DNA of 31,219 nucleotides from UMGS172 sp045649545 (GCA_045649545.1 JAZRQE010000063.1:1-31219), one strand, 5' to 3'; positions 21,993 to 29,208 are shown, counted from the first letter of the stretch. Numbers and translations: made by a program. Notes: generated by a model from the letters alone, not told the origin.

Positions 21993-22511
21993 TTACCGTC
22001 CTCTGTACTCTTGCTTCAAAACTTCAGCCATTTCTTGGGGCGATTCCTGACAACCGCCTGCAAGCCACAATTTAATAATAGCATTTAGTCCGTTTCTGAA
22101 AAACTCGATATGATACTTAATATTATTATCTATGTGCTCCTTTTCGGCTCGCTTGGTATCGTATATCGAAACAAGATACTTATCATCATAGCACAGTTTA
22201 AAATATGTTTTATAGAAAATCTGATTATCCTTAATATGAGTAAACATCTTTAATGCACCGGAACGCTCATTAAAATAGTCGTAATCGGCAAACAAATTGC
22301 TGAAGTCGTTTTCGAGTTTTTCTCTGGTCTTATCGGCGAGGTCAAATATATCGATATAATTCGCATAGAAGGTGCTTCGGTTGAGCCCTGTACTTTTGAT
22401 AATATCCGAAACGGTTATTTCTTTAATTTCACGAGTTTGCAGTAATTCAATAAATGCCCTTTCTATTTTCTCTTGTGACTCTCTGCGGCGTTTGTTGTTC
22501 TTTACATTCAT
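21993..22511 (-). CDS. TetR/AcrR family transcriptional regulator
   Basis: A 172-aa regulator. The N-terminal TetR HTH (about 8-55) shows KIERAFIELLQTREIKEITV, DIIKSTGLNRSTFYANYIDIFDL (ends DIIKSTGLNR and TFYANY). The C-terminal helical ligand domain resembles those of small Firmicutes regulators that control membrane proteins. The ATG at 22511 has GGAGAG at good spacing; a longer ATG start 48 bases upstream lacks an RBS. It diverges from the two-gene membrane operon 22677-23860 and most likely regulates it. Candidate operator symmetry is CAACACTTGTTG (22574-22585) and ACACAAGTGT (22642-22651). The ligand is unknown. Confidence 0.9.
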   Translation of the reverse strand: MNVKNNKRRRESQEKIERAFIELLQTREIKEITVSDIIKSTGLNRSTFYANYIDIFDLADKTREKLENDFSNLFADYDYFNERSGALKMFTHIKDNQIFYKTYFKLCYDDKYLVSIYDTKRAEKEHIDNNIKYHIEFFRNGLNAIIKLWLAGGCQESPQEMAEVLKQEYRGR

Positions 22512-22597
22512 AGTTTTCTCTCCTATTAAACCAATATTTTTAAATAAATTGATGGTCACTTTTTCTTTTATTCCAACACTTGTTGCTCATTTGATGA

Positions 22598-22626
22598 TTG
22601 TTCGATATTTCAAGAAATATTATACT
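22598..22626 (+). promoter_or_regulatory. Promoter of the two-gene membrane operon
   Basis: TTGTTC (22598-22603), 17-base spacer, TATACT (22621-22626). It lies between the divergent tetR gene and the operon; near-palindromes CAACACTTGTTG and ACACAAGTGT flank it. Confidence 0.6.
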
Positions 22627-22676
22627 ATAAATGCAATAAAAACACAAGTGTCGGCTTAATGAAAGGGGATTTTAAG

Positions 22677-23045
22677 ATGAAAAAGAGTAGTTTTGTTGCA
22701 CTTATTATGGGAACTGTAAGTGGGGTGCTTTTCGCACTCGGTATGTGTATGGCACTTTTGCCGGAATGGAACGCCTTTACAGAGGGTGTTGTTTTCGGTG
22801 CTATCGGTATCATTTTAAGCGTTATTACTGTGCTTATCTGGTCCAAGATGGAAAACAAAAAGTTACCGAAGATGAGTGGAAAGAATGTGCTTCGCACCAT
22901 ATACGCTATTATTGCCGCATTGGTGCTTGGTGTAGGTATGTGTATGTGCCTTGTATGGCAGCAGATTATTTGGGGAACACTCGTTGGTCTGCTCGGCATC
23001 ATAATGCTGATTGCTCTCATTCCGATGATTAAAGGTATCAAATGA
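22677..23045 (+). CDS. Small four-helix membrane protein, TetR-linked
   Basis: A 122-aa protein with four hydrophobic helices (about 5-24, 35-55, 75-96, 99-118) and two similar halves: both contain a VLGVGMCMxL/VLFALGMCMAL-like stretch, suggesting an internal duplication. I do not recognise a named family. The start at 22677 is preferred to an ATG 18 bases earlier because AAAGGGG lies between them at proper spacing. It overlaps the next gene by four bases (ATGA), and both follow the promoter opposite tetR. It probably works with the next protein in the membrane; a drug- or envelope-stress role is only a guess from the TetR setting. Confidence 0.82.
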   Translation: MKKSSFVALIMGTVSGVLFALGMCMALLPEWNAFTEGVVFGAIGIILSVITVLIWSKMENKKLPKMSGKNVLRTIYAIIAALVLGVGMCMCLVWQQIIWGTLVGLLGIIMLIALIPMIKGIK

Positions 23046-23860
23046 AAGCATTAAGTTTTGTAAGAAACCCTTATACAAGCCTTGCGTTTAACGTCACTTA
23101 TGCAATGGCTAACTGTATTATTGGTTTTCTTACCCCCTCGTGGTGGTTTATTACGGTAGGTGCGTATTATGCTGTGCTGACTGTCACCCGATATTCTGTG
23201 TTGCAGATAAGACGAAAAGCAAGTGGCAACTATGATACCGAACTTTTTGCACGGCGTATCACGGGAATTTTATTGGTTGTACTTTCTTTCTGTATAGTGG
23301 GCGTGAATGTTCTGTCAGCACTAAAAGAACGCGGCACAGCGTTCCACGAAGTAATTATGATTACCATTGCCACATATACATTCACTAAAATTACCGTTGC
23401 AATTATCGGCATGATAAAAGCAAAGCGTTCCGCTTCTGAGATACTAAAGACACTCCGCAATATCTCGTTGGCAGATGCTTGTGTTTCAATTTACACAATG
23501 CAGAGGTCAATGCTCGTGTCTTTTCCGGGAATGGAAGTGACAGAAATCTTAATACTAAACATTTTTACGGGAACCGTAGTATGGATTGTCGTACTGCTTC
23601 TCGGAATCAATCTTATAGGAGGAAAACACATAGATATGGCTAAATCAAAAATTGTAAAAGCAAATAAAAAAATCGCTGAGGCAGTAACCGACGGCTACAA
23701 GAAGATTGAAAAAGGAGTAGTAGACGGTTATAAAAAAATTGAACAAGGAGTTGTTGACGGCTACACTAAAATAGAAGATAAGTTTATAGACGCTTATCTC
23801 ACAAAAGACGATGAAACCGTCGAAGAAGCCAAAGCAAGATTAAAAAAAGAAAATAAATAA
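23042..23860 (+). CDS. Membrane protein with C-terminal 11-residue amphipathic repeats
   Basis: A 272-aa protein with about five hydrophobic helices (about 12-30, 35-52, 72-94, 103-126, 168-192). A cytosolic tail (about 199-272) contains at least four consecutive 11-residue repeats at about 213-256: EAVTDGYKKIE, KGVVDGYKKIE, QGVVDGYTKIE, DKFIDAYLTKD. The period of 11 with Lys at the interface resembles the lipid-binding helices of synuclein or apolipoproteins. The tail ends in a charged helix (EEAKARLKKENK). It is translationally coupled to the preceding membrane protein and ends at a terminator that repeats the tetR terminator. Named family and function are not known to me. Confidence 0.82.
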   Translation: MKALSFVRNPYTSLAFNVTYAMANCIIGFLTPSWWFITVGAYYAVLTVTRYSVLQIRRKASGNYDTELFARRITGILLVVLSFCIVGVNVLSALKERGTAFHEVIMITIATYTFTKITVAIIGMIKAKRSASEILKTLRNISLADACVSIYTMQRSMLVSFPGMEVTEILILNIFTGTVVWIVVLLLGINLIGGKHIDMAKSKIVKANKKIAEAVTDGYKKIEKGVVDGYKKIEQGVVDGYTKIEDKFIDAYLTKDDETVEEAKARLKKENK

Positions 23861-23864
23861 CAAG

Positions 23865-23915
23865 AAAATGGTGGCAGAGAGATTTATATCTCCCTGCCAC
23901 CACTTTCTATTTTCT
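23865..23915 (+). terminator. Terminator after the membrane operon, copy 2 of the repeated 27-bp hairpin
   Basis: The stem GGTGGCAG-AGAGAT/ATCTCCCTGCCACC (about 23869-23901) is followed by ACTTTCTATTTTCTT. Bases 23871-23897 are identical to 21932-21958, so both convergent boundaries of the TetR module carry the same hairpin. Confidence 0.75.
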
Positions 23916-23926
23916 TAAGTATGGAT

Positions 23927-24094
23927 TTATTTGTTGTTTGATTTACCGGAACAATCACCGTTGCATTTACTGCCGCACTGCTTAGCATAGGGACAGCCAA
24001 CGCACTTCTCTCCTTTTCTTTTCGCACGAATAAGATACCATATAATACCTGCTACAATCGCAAGCAAAATCAAAACAACAATGACATTTTCCAT
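23927..24094 (-). CDS. FeoB-associated Cys-rich membrane protein
   Basis: A 55-aa protein with one N-terminal membrane helix (about 4-22) and a short basic cytosolic tail with five Cys: KGEKCVGCPYAKQC and SKCNGDC. This is the pattern of the FeoB_associated family (PF12669 type), which accompanies feoB in Firmicutes and may take the place of FeoC or deliver iron. It starts 10 bases after the feoB stop with TTAGGA as a weak RBS, so it is the third gene of the feoA-feoB operon. It is below 60 codons and easily missed. Confidence 0.92.
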   Translation of the reverse strand: MENVIVVLILLAIVAGIIWYLIRAKRKGEKCVGCPYAKQCGSKCNGDCSGKSNNK

Positions 24095-24104
24095 AACTAT
24101 AATC

Positions 24105-26153
24105 CTAACTGTGATATTTTAGTTTTTTCGCATCCTTTAATGCATACTCAAACTTTATCTTCTTGTTGGTATTCACAATAAGACCGATTATAACGGCAAT
24201 CATTACTGCAACAGCAATCAGACCGCCGATAGCCGCACCAATATTAAGCGTGCCGCCAACAATCAAAGTGCCGATGGTGTAAACAAGGTATGCTACGGTA
24301 TAACCTACTGCGAGCTGTAGCCCAATACCGCCCCAAAGCCATTTTGCACTCTTCATTTCAGCATTCATAGCACCGATAGCCGCAAAGCAAGGCGGTGCAT
24401 AAAGGTTAAACATCAGATAGCTAAGAGCCGCAACCTTAGTAATCGCCATAATACCTGCAACCTCTGCACCTGCACCCTCCATCATTTTAAGTTCTTCGGT
24501 GTCAATAAGGTTATTAAGACCAACAAAGCAAACGGCTAAGGTACCAACAACGTTCTCCTTTGCAATAAAGCCGGTGATAGCCGCCGCTGCCAACTGCCAA
24601 GAGAGTACACCGACAATCGGAACAAGCAGATATGCAAAGGGATAGGCAATAGAAGCAAGAATAGAGGAATCTGCACTTTCGGCAACACTAAAGCTCCAAG
24701 TAAATGTCTGCATCAACTGTACTGCCATATTGCAAAGAAGGATAATAGTGGCGGCTTTTACAATATAAGCCCAACCACGACTGCACATAGATTTAAATGC
24801 ACCCCAAAAAGATGGAACCTTATATTCGGGAAGCTCGATGATGAAGAATGATTTTCTTGCCTTATAACCGGTAATCGCATTAATGAGCAATGCACCGAGG
24901 AAAATAAGAGCAATACCTGCAAAGTACATCAACGCACTAACCCACCAAGCATTCTCAAAGAATGCACCTGCGAACAGCGAAATAACAGGAATCTTCGCAC
25001 CGCAAGGCATAAAGGGAGCAAGCATAGCAGTCGCTCTACGTTCACGCTCGTTGCGGATGGTACGGCTGGCTATGATACCGGGAACAGCACAACCAACAGT
25101 GATAACAAAAGGAATAACCGATTTGCCGGAAAGACCAACCCTCTTGAAAATAGGGTCAAGCACAACTGCCGCACGGGACATATATCCGCAATCCTCTAAA
25201 AGAGCAATGAGGAAGTACATTACCATAACGAGGGGCAGGAAGCCTACTACAGCAACCACACCACCGATAACACCGTCAACAAGAATAGCAGAAATCAACG
25301 GATTGGCATTTTCAAGAAGTCCGGCTATGAAGCCTTGGAAAATCTCAAGAAGCGGAACAAGTCCGGGGATAAAGGTATCACCAACCTCTACACCTTCGGC
25401 AATCCAAGTGCCGAGTGCAGTCTGCGAAATGTAGAACACAAGGAACATAACAGCGGCAAAAATCGGAATGCCGAGCCACTTGTTCGTGAGAACAGTGTCA
25501 ATCTCATCACCGATATTCTTATCCTTAGTTAAAACCTTACGGGTTTCAACATCTTTTACAATATTATTTACAAATTTAAAACGCTTGCGGTCTGCCACTT
25601 CTACCAAAGCTTTGTCGGTCAGATTAATATCGTCTTGTATGTAAGGAGCAGTCTGCTTTTTACCCACCTGTGCTACAGCGGCTTCAATAAGTGCCTTCAG
25701 TCCGTCTGCCGAAGTGGAAACAGTTTTTATAACGGGACAACCGAGCTTTCGTGAAAGAGCATCCGCATCAATTTTGTTGCCCTTTTTCTTGTTAATATCG
25801 CTCTTATTGAGTGCTACTACAACAGGAATTCCAAGTTCTAAAAGCTGAGTGGTAAAAAAAAGGCTGCGGCTTAAATTATCTGCATCAACGATATTGATAA
25901 TAACATCGGGATTTTCGTTCTTAACATAAAAGCTTGTAACACTTTCTTCACTTGTAAACGGCGACATTGAATATGCACCGGGAAGGTCAACGGCAGTAAT
26001 TTGTTTACCGTCGGTATACACCTTCTTAATCGTGTGTTCTTTCTTGTCTACCGTAACACCTGCCCAGTTACCAACCCTTTCATTACGACCGGTTAAGCAA
26101 TTAAACATTGTAGTCTTGCCTGAGTTTGGGTTACCTGTCAAAGCAATTCTCAT
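24105..26153 (-). CDS. feoB: Ferrous iron transport protein FeoB
   Basis: The Fe2+ permease with an N-terminal G-protein domain. G1 GNPNSGKT (7-14), G2 region with VGNWAGVTV (27-35), G3 DLPGAYS (56-62) and G4 NKSD (116-119) are intact. The helical GDI domain follows (about 165-215), then about 8-11 membrane helices with paired Gate regions containing the family Cys motifs in VGCAVPGIIASR and PFMPCGAKIPV. 682 aa is normal for Firmicutes. The ATG has a strong RBS (AGGAGG). A hairpin attenuator and a palindromic operator lie between feoA and this gene, so feoB may be controlled separately. Confidence 0.97.
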   Translation of the reverse strand: MRIALTGNPNSGKTTMFNCLTGRNERVGNWAGVTVDKKEHTIKKVYTDGKQITAVDLPGAYSMSPFTSEESVTSFYVKNENPDVIINIVDADNLSRSLFFTTQLLELGIPVVVALNKSDINKKKGNKIDADALSRKLGCPVIKTVSTSADGLKALIEAAVAQVGKKQTAPYIQDDINLTDKALVEVADRKRFKFVNNIVKDVETRKVLTKDKNIGDEIDTVLTNKWLGIPIFAAVMFLVFYISQTALGTWIAEGVEVGDTFIPGLVPLLEIFQGFIAGLLENANPLISAILVDGVIGGVVAVVGFLPLVMVMYFLIALLEDCGYMSRAAVVLDPIFKRVGLSGKSVIPFVITVGCAVPGIIASRTIRNERERRATAMLAPFMPCGAKIPVISLFAGAFFENAWWVSALMYFAGIALIFLGALLINAITGYKARKSFFIIELPEYKVPSFWGAFKSMCSRGWAYIVKAATIILLCNMAVQLMQTFTWSFSVAESADSSILASIAYPFAYLLVPIVGVLSWQLAAAAITGFIAKENVVGTLAVCFVGLNNLIDTEELKMMEGAGAEVAGIMAITKVAALSYLMFNLYAPPCFAAIGAMNAEMKSAKWLWGGIGLQLAVGYTVAYLVYTIGTLIVGGTLNIGAAIGGLIAVAVMIAVIIGLIVNTNKKIKFEYALKDAKKLKYHS

Positions 26154-26212
26154 ATATGTGTCCTCCTACTTCTTAACCTTATATAAAACCTTTAAGATAA
26201 ATTTGCAACTCA

Positions 26213-26230
26213 AGTTAGCCTGTGCTAACC
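26213..26230 (-). promoter_or_regulatory. Operator copy 3 before feoB
   Basis: AGTTAGCCTGTGCTAACC has the same GTTAG-N6-CTAAC symmetry as the two sites before feoA. It lies 60 bases before the feoB start, after the attenuator, which suggests a second regulated promoter for feoB. Confidence 0.75.
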
Positions 26231-26236
26231 AATGTA

Positions 26237-26261
26237 CTAAAAAAATAAGCCTCGGCTTATT
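26237..26261 (-). terminator. Attenuator between feoA and feoB
   Basis: The stem AATAAGCC/GGCTTATT (26244-26251 with 26254-26261), loop 2 bases, is followed on the minus strand by TTTTTTTAGTA. It should end part of the feoA transcripts before feoB. Confidence 0.75.
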
Positions 26262-26269
26262 CTTTTGCA

Positions 26270-26482
26270 CTATACAATGATGGCTTCTGCCAATTGTACA
26301 TCAATGTTGTAACGCCCGTCTTTAATGGAAACGGTGCAGCCACCCTTGCGGTGTGCAATTACAGTGATGGTTTCGCCGCTGTAACAGCCGAGAGAGAACA
26401 AGAAAGCATTCAGTTCCTCATCATCTGTGTTGATTTGGCTTATAATATATTCTTTTCCCTCTTCTGCTTCTCTCAAATTCAT
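26270..26482 (-). CDS. feoA: Ferrous iron transport protein FeoA
   Basis: A 70-aa SH3-like accessory protein of the Feo system. It has the family shape: LREAEEGKEYIISQI at the start, a central FLFSLGCYSGETITVIAHRKGG (LGCYSGE is the usual LGxxxGxxI site), and VQLAEAIIV at the end. The ATG at 26482 is chosen over an in-frame GTG twelve bases earlier, because the GTG lies inside the CGGTGGTAG ribosome binding site. It is the first gene of the feo operon, behind a strong promoter with two palindromic operators. Confidence 0.93.
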   Translation of the reverse strand: MNLREAEEGKEYIISQINTDDEELNAFLFSLGCYSGETITVIAHRKGGCTVSIKDGRYNIDVQLAEAIIV

Positions 26483-26506
26483 AATTACTACCACCGTGTT
26501 ATAAAC

Positions 26507-26594
26507 AGTTAGTTTTTGCTAACTATTAACCCTAAAATATAGTTAGCCACCGCTAACTTTGATATAGTATAATTGTTTTTTCTTGTTTTGTCAA
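26507..26594 (-). promoter_or_regulatory. feoA promoter with two palindromic operators (DtxR-family type)
   Basis: TTGACA (26594-26589), 17 bases, TATACT (26571-26566) on the minus strand. AGTTAGCCACCGCTAACT (26541-26558) covers the start site, and AGTTAGTTTTTGCTAACT (26507-26524) lies in the leader. GTTAGC-N4-GCTAAC resembles DtxR/IdeR/MntR boxes more than Fur boxes, so an iron- or manganese-dependent DtxR-type repressor is likely. Confidence 0.85.
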
Positions 26595-26702
26595 GGTCTT
26601 TTTTAGAAAATTTAACCTTTTTCACGTTTTTTGTAACTCCTATAACAAACTTATAATTGATTTTCGCTTTATCTGAGAATACTTGCAAAATTAAGAATCA
26701 TC

Positions 26703-26767
26703 AAGCCGCAGAAATACACACCTAAAGGTGTGATGATATACCGAGCTTGTCGGCTTGGATAAAAAAA
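26703..26767. repeat. Short copy of the hairpin-array repeat
   Basis: The unit AAGCCG ... CGGCTT (26703-26708 with 26751-26756) encloses the hairpin CACACC-TAAA-GGTGTG (26717-26732) joined by TGATGATATACC. It ends GGATAAAAA, the same right end as the arrays at 29.9-30.05 and 30.9-31.1 kb. The rest of the 26595-26928 gap holds no gene. Confidence 0.65.
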
Positions 26768-26796
26768 GCACTTCAAAAGAAGTGCTTTGTTTTTTA
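26765..26796. terminator. Hairpin terminator adjoining the repeat
   Basis: AAAGCACTTC/GAAGTGCTTT (26765-26774 with 26779-26788), loop AAAA, followed by GTTTTTT on the plus strand and by TTT-rich sequence on the minus strand. It lies after the 178-aa gene in minus direction (132 bases). Confidence 0.7.
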
Positions 26797-26928
26797 GGTA
26801 GTTTGAACTTAATAACACGAATGAAATGTGGTTGAAAACTGAACATTTTTATATTTTTATCTATTTAAACTGCTTATATTTTAGCAATCCCTACCGTAAT
26901 ATGTACTTTTTCTTATTAAAAGCAAATT

Positions 26929-27465
26929 TTACACTTTTGCTGTTTTAAATTTTTCGAGATTTTGCTTACTACTGGCTATCTTTCTAAATGTTAAGAATGG
27001 ACAAACATAAACACACAAAAAAGACCAAACAAAAAAGTTAATAAATACATATATCATTGAGACAATACAGCCTTCATTCTCTGTATTAGTTGTAACTTTA
27101 TATCTATTACTGTATTCATGCGTAACAGTCACATGTTTTGTTTGAATTTGTTCACCAGTTCGATACCCCGACACACCACTACTCCACAAAGATTTAATCA
27201 TTAATTTAAAATTCAAAAACATTGTTGCAAAGCCCCAGCCGGTTAACAAACTAACAAACAAGATAATAATTTTAGGAACTTCTAAACTTGATGAACCAAT
27301 CGAAATCATAATTGTTATGATAACGGCAATAATCGAAAAAGAAGTATATAGTTTAGTCGCTTTTTTTACCCATTTTTTCACACGGGTATAATCAGCTTTG
27401 TTGTTTATAGGCTCTGCTGTTTTACTATCATATAATAAAGTTGATATAAAATCTATAGTTTTCAT
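26929..27465 (-). CDS. Unknown multi-pass membrane protein of the Xre-linked module
   Basis: A 178-aa protein that I do not recognise. A charged N-terminal part (1-38, with RVKKWVKKATK) is followed by two hydrophobic helices (about 41-60 and 64-85), a polar segment (about 90-130, VTVTHEYSNRYKVTTN) and a third hydrophobic stretch (about 132-155). The tail is basic (RKIASSKQNLEKFKTAKV). The ATG has AAGGAGAAC at good spacing. It follows the 236-aa gene by 23 bases and is in the same operon. Base composition is more AT-rich than the housekeeping part, which suggests an accessory region. No function can be assigned. Confidence 0.75.
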   Translation of the reverse strand: MKTIDFISTLLYDSKTAEPINNKADYTRVKKWVKKATKLYTSFSIIAVIITIMISIGSSSLEVPKIIILFVSLLTGWGFATMFLNFKLMIKSLWSSGVSGYRTGEQIQTKHVTVTHEYSNRYKVTTNTENEGCIVSMIYVFINFFVWSFLCVYVCPFLTFRKIASSKQNLEKFKTAKV

Positions 27466-27488
27466 TTTTGTTCTCCTTTTTAAGTTAA

Positions 27489-28199
27489 TTAGTTATTAAT
27501 TGTTCTATAAAGCATAACTATAATAGCAATAATAAGTATTGGTGGGAAAATTATTCCTAATAGCATCCATGGTGAACAACCCGATTTGTTTTTGCCTTTT
27601 AATCTTGACTCTTCAAGCTCTATAATTATGTATTCTTCTTCTTCTTTTTCGTACACATAACCCACTAATATCGGTTGTTCTACATCAAATACCGATACAA
27701 AAATCGGACGAATAGGATAAGAAAAAGGCCCTTTTGTAATATTAGCAGTATACCGATTAACCCTATGATTGTTTAGCGTTATATTTAAATCACTGAATTG
27801 CTGATGATGTAATTTAATGCCATATGAATTAGCTATCTTCTTCATATCTTTTTTAGAATAATAATTAACAACTTCATCAGGCTTTAAATAAAAAATCTCA
27901 AGACCTTTTACTGCTGTACTTTCGTGACCATCAATAAAAAGATACTCATCGGTATTATAATCCATTGAAACTGTTCTCTGTGTTTTGCTACCTTCAAAAC
28001 TACTAGTTCCAACACCCGTTGAATTACATTTTAAATAAGCATGAAAATAATTTGGACAATCTCCAAAACTAATATCATCCTCTGTTACAGCCTCAAGCAT
28101 GTTTAAATAGTTTCTTCTTTGTTTACTAATACCATAATCATTATCCAATTCCCTTTGAATACGTTCATTCAAGAAACTCAAAACATCATATTTGTTCAT
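27489..28199 (-). CDS. Unknown tail-anchored protein, first gene of the Xre-linked module
   Basis: A 236-aa protein that I do not recognise. There is no N-terminal signal. About 200 soluble residues are followed by a single C-terminal hydrophobic helix (about 210-231, WMLLGIIFPPILIIAIIVML), so it should be anchored by its tail with the bulk in the cytosol. The soluble part begins with a helical segment (NKYDVLSFLNERIQREL) and then mixed strands, with an acidic EKEEEEYIIIELEESR just before the anchor. The ATG has GGGGAGAG as RBS. Promoter TTGACA-17-TATAAT and two 20-bp operators lie between it and the divergent xre gene. Confidence 0.78.
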   Translation of the reverse strand: MNKYDVLSFLNERIQRELDNDYGISKQRRNYLNMLEAVTEDDISFGDCPNYFHAYLKCNSTGVGTSSFEGSKTQRTVSMDYNTDEYLFIDGHESTAVKGLEIFYLKPDEVVNYYSKKDMKKIANSYGIKLHHQQFSDLNITLNNHRVNRYTANITKGPFSYPIRPIFVSVFDVEQPILVGYVYEKEEEEYIIIELEESRLKGKNKSGCSPWMLLGIIFPPILIIAIIVMLYRTINN

Positions 28200-28219
28200 G
28201 TTCTCTCCCCTTAAACTTA

Positions 28220-28295
28220 ATACTCTATTTATAGAGCATACAACATTATACTCGTTTTATAGAGAATTGTCAAGTAAAAGAGTATAAATTATCAT
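28220..28295. promoter_or_regulatory. Divergent promoters with paired operators of the Xre module
   Basis: Minus strand: TTGACA (28273-28268), 17 bases, TATAAT (28250-28245). Plus strand: TTGTCA (28267-28272), 17 bases, TATCAT (28290-28295); the two -35 boxes overlap. Two related 20-mers, ATACTCTATTTATAGAGCAT (28221-28240 region) and ATACTCGTTTTATAGAGAAT (28249-28268 region), are 28 bases apart, with a third half-site AGAGTAT at 28280-28286. They are the probable targets of the adjacent regulator. Confidence 0.82.
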
Positions 28296-28315
28296 AATGT
28301 ATAAGAGGTGATAAT

Positions 28316-28525
28316 ATGATTTCTTACGAACCTTTATATAAAACTCTAAAAGAAAAAAATATTTCTACCTACAAATTAATAAATGAATATGGAATAAGCC
28401 GCAGTCTACTTGACAGGCTAAAACACAATAGACCCATAAGCACCGTAACACTTAATGACTTATGCAATATTTTACATTGTAGAGTTGAAGATGTTTTAAT
28501 TTTTATTGATGATAATATAAATTAA
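28316..28525 (+). CDS. Small Xre/Cro-CI family regulator
   Basis: A 69-aa single-domain helix-turn-helix protein of the HTH_26/YozG-like type. The HTH runs ISTYKLINEYGISRSLLDRLK (about 16-36; in pieces ISTYKLINEYG and ISRSLLDRLK), followed by STVTLNDLCNILHCRVEDVL, the usual recognition and dimer helices. ATG has AGAGGTG six bases upstream. It diverges from the two membrane-protein genes, and its promoter overlaps theirs, so it probably represses both itself and the operon. It is followed directly by a strong terminator. Confidence 0.9.
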   Translation: MISYEPLYKTLKEKNISTYKLINEYGISRSLLDRLKHNRPISTVTLNDLCNILHCRVEDVLIFIDDNIN

Positions 28526-28552
28526 AAAGCCGTGAAATTCACGGCTTTTTTT
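28525..28552 (+). terminator. Terminator of the xre gene
   Basis: AAAAGCCGTGAA/TTCACGGCTTTT stem (28525-28536 with 28538-28549), followed by TTTT. The T run merges with the left edge of hairpin-array element 1. Confidence 0.88.
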
Positions 28553-28753
28553 ATAGCATAAAAGTGGTGGAGTTGCAAGGTTTAATGAGGCATCACCTAC
28601 GGCGATATGATGCATTTGCTTCGCAAATATGATGTTGCTCATTTCATTCGCAATGATGCGATGTTTGCCCAAAACATTAGCGAAGCGACATCATTAGGCG
28701 AAGCCGTCATCATTAGTGAAACGACACCATTTGCCGCAAGGCAAACATCATTG
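28550..28753. repeat. Hairpin-array element 1
   Basis: The left edge TTATAGCATAAAAGTGGTGG is shared with elements 2-4. The body is a chain of short palindromes (ATTTGCTTCGCAAAT at 28613-28627, GGCGAAGCCGTC, TTTGCCGCAAGGCAAA) joined by ATGATG/CATCATT linkers. Read on the minus strand the edge contains TTGCAA-17-TATAAA, an outward promoter pointing into the xre terminator. An ORF of 73 codons runs across it on the plus strand but is only the repeat. Confidence 0.7.
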
Positions 28754-28787
28754 AAAAAACTCCTTGAGAAATCTCAAGGAGTTTTTT
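28754..28787. terminator. Bidirectional terminator
   Basis: A perfect 15-bp stem (28754-28768 with 28773-28787; core ACTCCTTGAG/CTCAAGGAGT), loop AAAT, with A6 and T6 edges. It serves the minus-strand gene at 28859. A second hairpin GACCAG/CTGGTC follows at 28799-28817. Confidence 0.88.
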
Positions 28788-28858
28788 CTGTCTCTACTGA
28801 CCAGAAAAGAACTGGTCTAAAAACCTGATTTTCTTATTAAATAATGTTATTTATGCAA

Positions 28859-29188
28859 TTAACCGCCTATATAACCCTCGCGCAGCTTTACATTAACAGC
28901 CACTCCGCCTTCAAAATAAATTTCATACCATAAAGAATCATCATAACTCATTATCCATTCAGGCGTATTATCACGAATCATATAAACTCCGTAAGTTATT
29001 TCTCCGTCACTGTTTATACGAGTTCCATTAAATTCACCATACTTTTCCTCAATTTTTTCTTGAGTGTTACCTATTATAAATCTATCATTATAGGCAAAAT
29101 GTGTGGGATGATAATACTTGAAAACACATATAAAAGCAACGAAAATTAAAACTATACTTGCTAAAATGATAATTATTTTCTTTTTCAT
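28859..29188 (-). CDS. Small membrane-anchored extracellular protein, unknown function
   Basis: A 109-aa protein with a basic start and one hydrophobic helix (about 5-23, IIIILASIVLIFVAFICVF), then an extracellular part of about 85 residues. This has a GNTQEKIEEKYGEF motif and YEIYFEGGVAVNVKLREGYIGG at the end, resembling small Clostridia proteins with a BLIP/SmpA-like two-strand fold. The similarity is a shape impression, not a search. ATG at 29188 is chosen over a TTG directly before it; GGCGGTGAG is the RBS. Promoter TTGCGC-17-TATAAT lies in the left edge of repeat element 2. Confidence 0.8.
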   Translation of the reverse strand: MKKKIIIILASIVLIFVAFICVFKYYHPTHFAYNDRFIIGNTQEKIEEKYGEFNGTRINSDGEITYGVYMIRDNTPEWIMSYDDSLWYEIYFEGGVAVNVKLREGYIGG

Positions 29189-29208
29189 CAACTCACCGCC
29201 TTGGGTGT

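Noticed and set aside
24883..25434. 183-codon plus-strand ORF opposite feoB
   Set aside because: It lies inside the strongly supported feoB gene and shows antisense-type composition with no domain.
28607..28828. 73-codon plus-strand ORF
   Set aside because: It consists wholly of the palindromic repeat and the terminator and has no RBS; it is not a plausible gene.
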